From assembly GCA_009782245.1 (NCBI GenBank), contig WRKK01000205.1:1-6280 (forward strand): a stretch of 6,280 nucleotides of DNA, given 5' to 3'. Under the pieces are notes generated by a model. That model saw only the letters and a list, made by a program, of their open reading frames with translations, searched no databases and was not told where the DNA came from. Each line of letters starts with the position of its first letter. Position 1 is the first letter of the stretch. Positions 6,265-6,280 of this stretch are shown one piece after another. The position numbers were made by a program, and so were the translations under genes. This DNA comes from Defluviitaleaceae bacterium. GTDB taxonomy: Bacteria > Bacillota > Clostridia > Lachnospirales > WQUN01.

Positions 6265-6280
6265 CGATTTTTGCCAAAAC

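Overview
The window is ordinary bacterial chromosome, moderately AT-rich and densely coding, with four plus-strand genes and one small minus-strand gene at the right edge. Strong AGGAGG-type ribosome binding sites, a consensus TTGACA/TACAAT promoter and an Rpn-tail-like small protein rich in EEGREEG suggest an anaerobic bacterium, perhaps Bacillota. Nothing in the window fixes the lineage, so this is inference only.

Left part (1-2990): two co-directional genes 16 bases apart. The first is the 3' part of a two-domain protein: the end of an HMG-CoA-lyase/4-hydroxy-2-oxovalerate-aldolase-like TIM barrel joined to a C-terminal domain of a type I associate with surface-glycan gene clusters. The second is a 658-residue protein with a glycosyltransferase-like HPHP core and a glutamine-rich coiled-coil tail. 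Together they look like the end of a surface polysaccharide or glycan locus whose main part lies to the left of the window.

Middle part (2991-5921): a near-perfect extended -10 promoter (3017-3045) lies in the 85-base gap and starts a separate transcription unit. It has a 172-residue acidic helical protein of unknown function, then 29 bases later a 765-residue aconitase-superfamily hydratase. The hydratase keeps the three iron-sulfur cysteines and most active-site residues at spacings close to those of mitochondrial aconitase. Its sequence is of the YbhJ-like hydratase type, whose substrate is not settled.

Right part (5922-6280): a convergent intergenic stretch of 118 bases holds a long imperfect inverted repeat flanked by 8-base GGGGCGGG direct repeats (possibly a small dispersed element) and a 10-base tandem repeat. 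It is followed by a minus-strand 70-codon gene with its own good ribosome binding site, which resembles only the C-terminal tail of Rpn-family (PD-(D/E)XK) nuclease/transposase proteins.

I see no CRISPR array, tRNA, rRNA, complete insertion sequence or clearly new multi-gene system. The observations most worth a second look are the stand-alone Rpn-tail protein, the intergenic inverted repeat, a perfect 10-bp hairpin inside the glycosyltransferase-like gene, and the pairing of an orphan protein with the hydratase.
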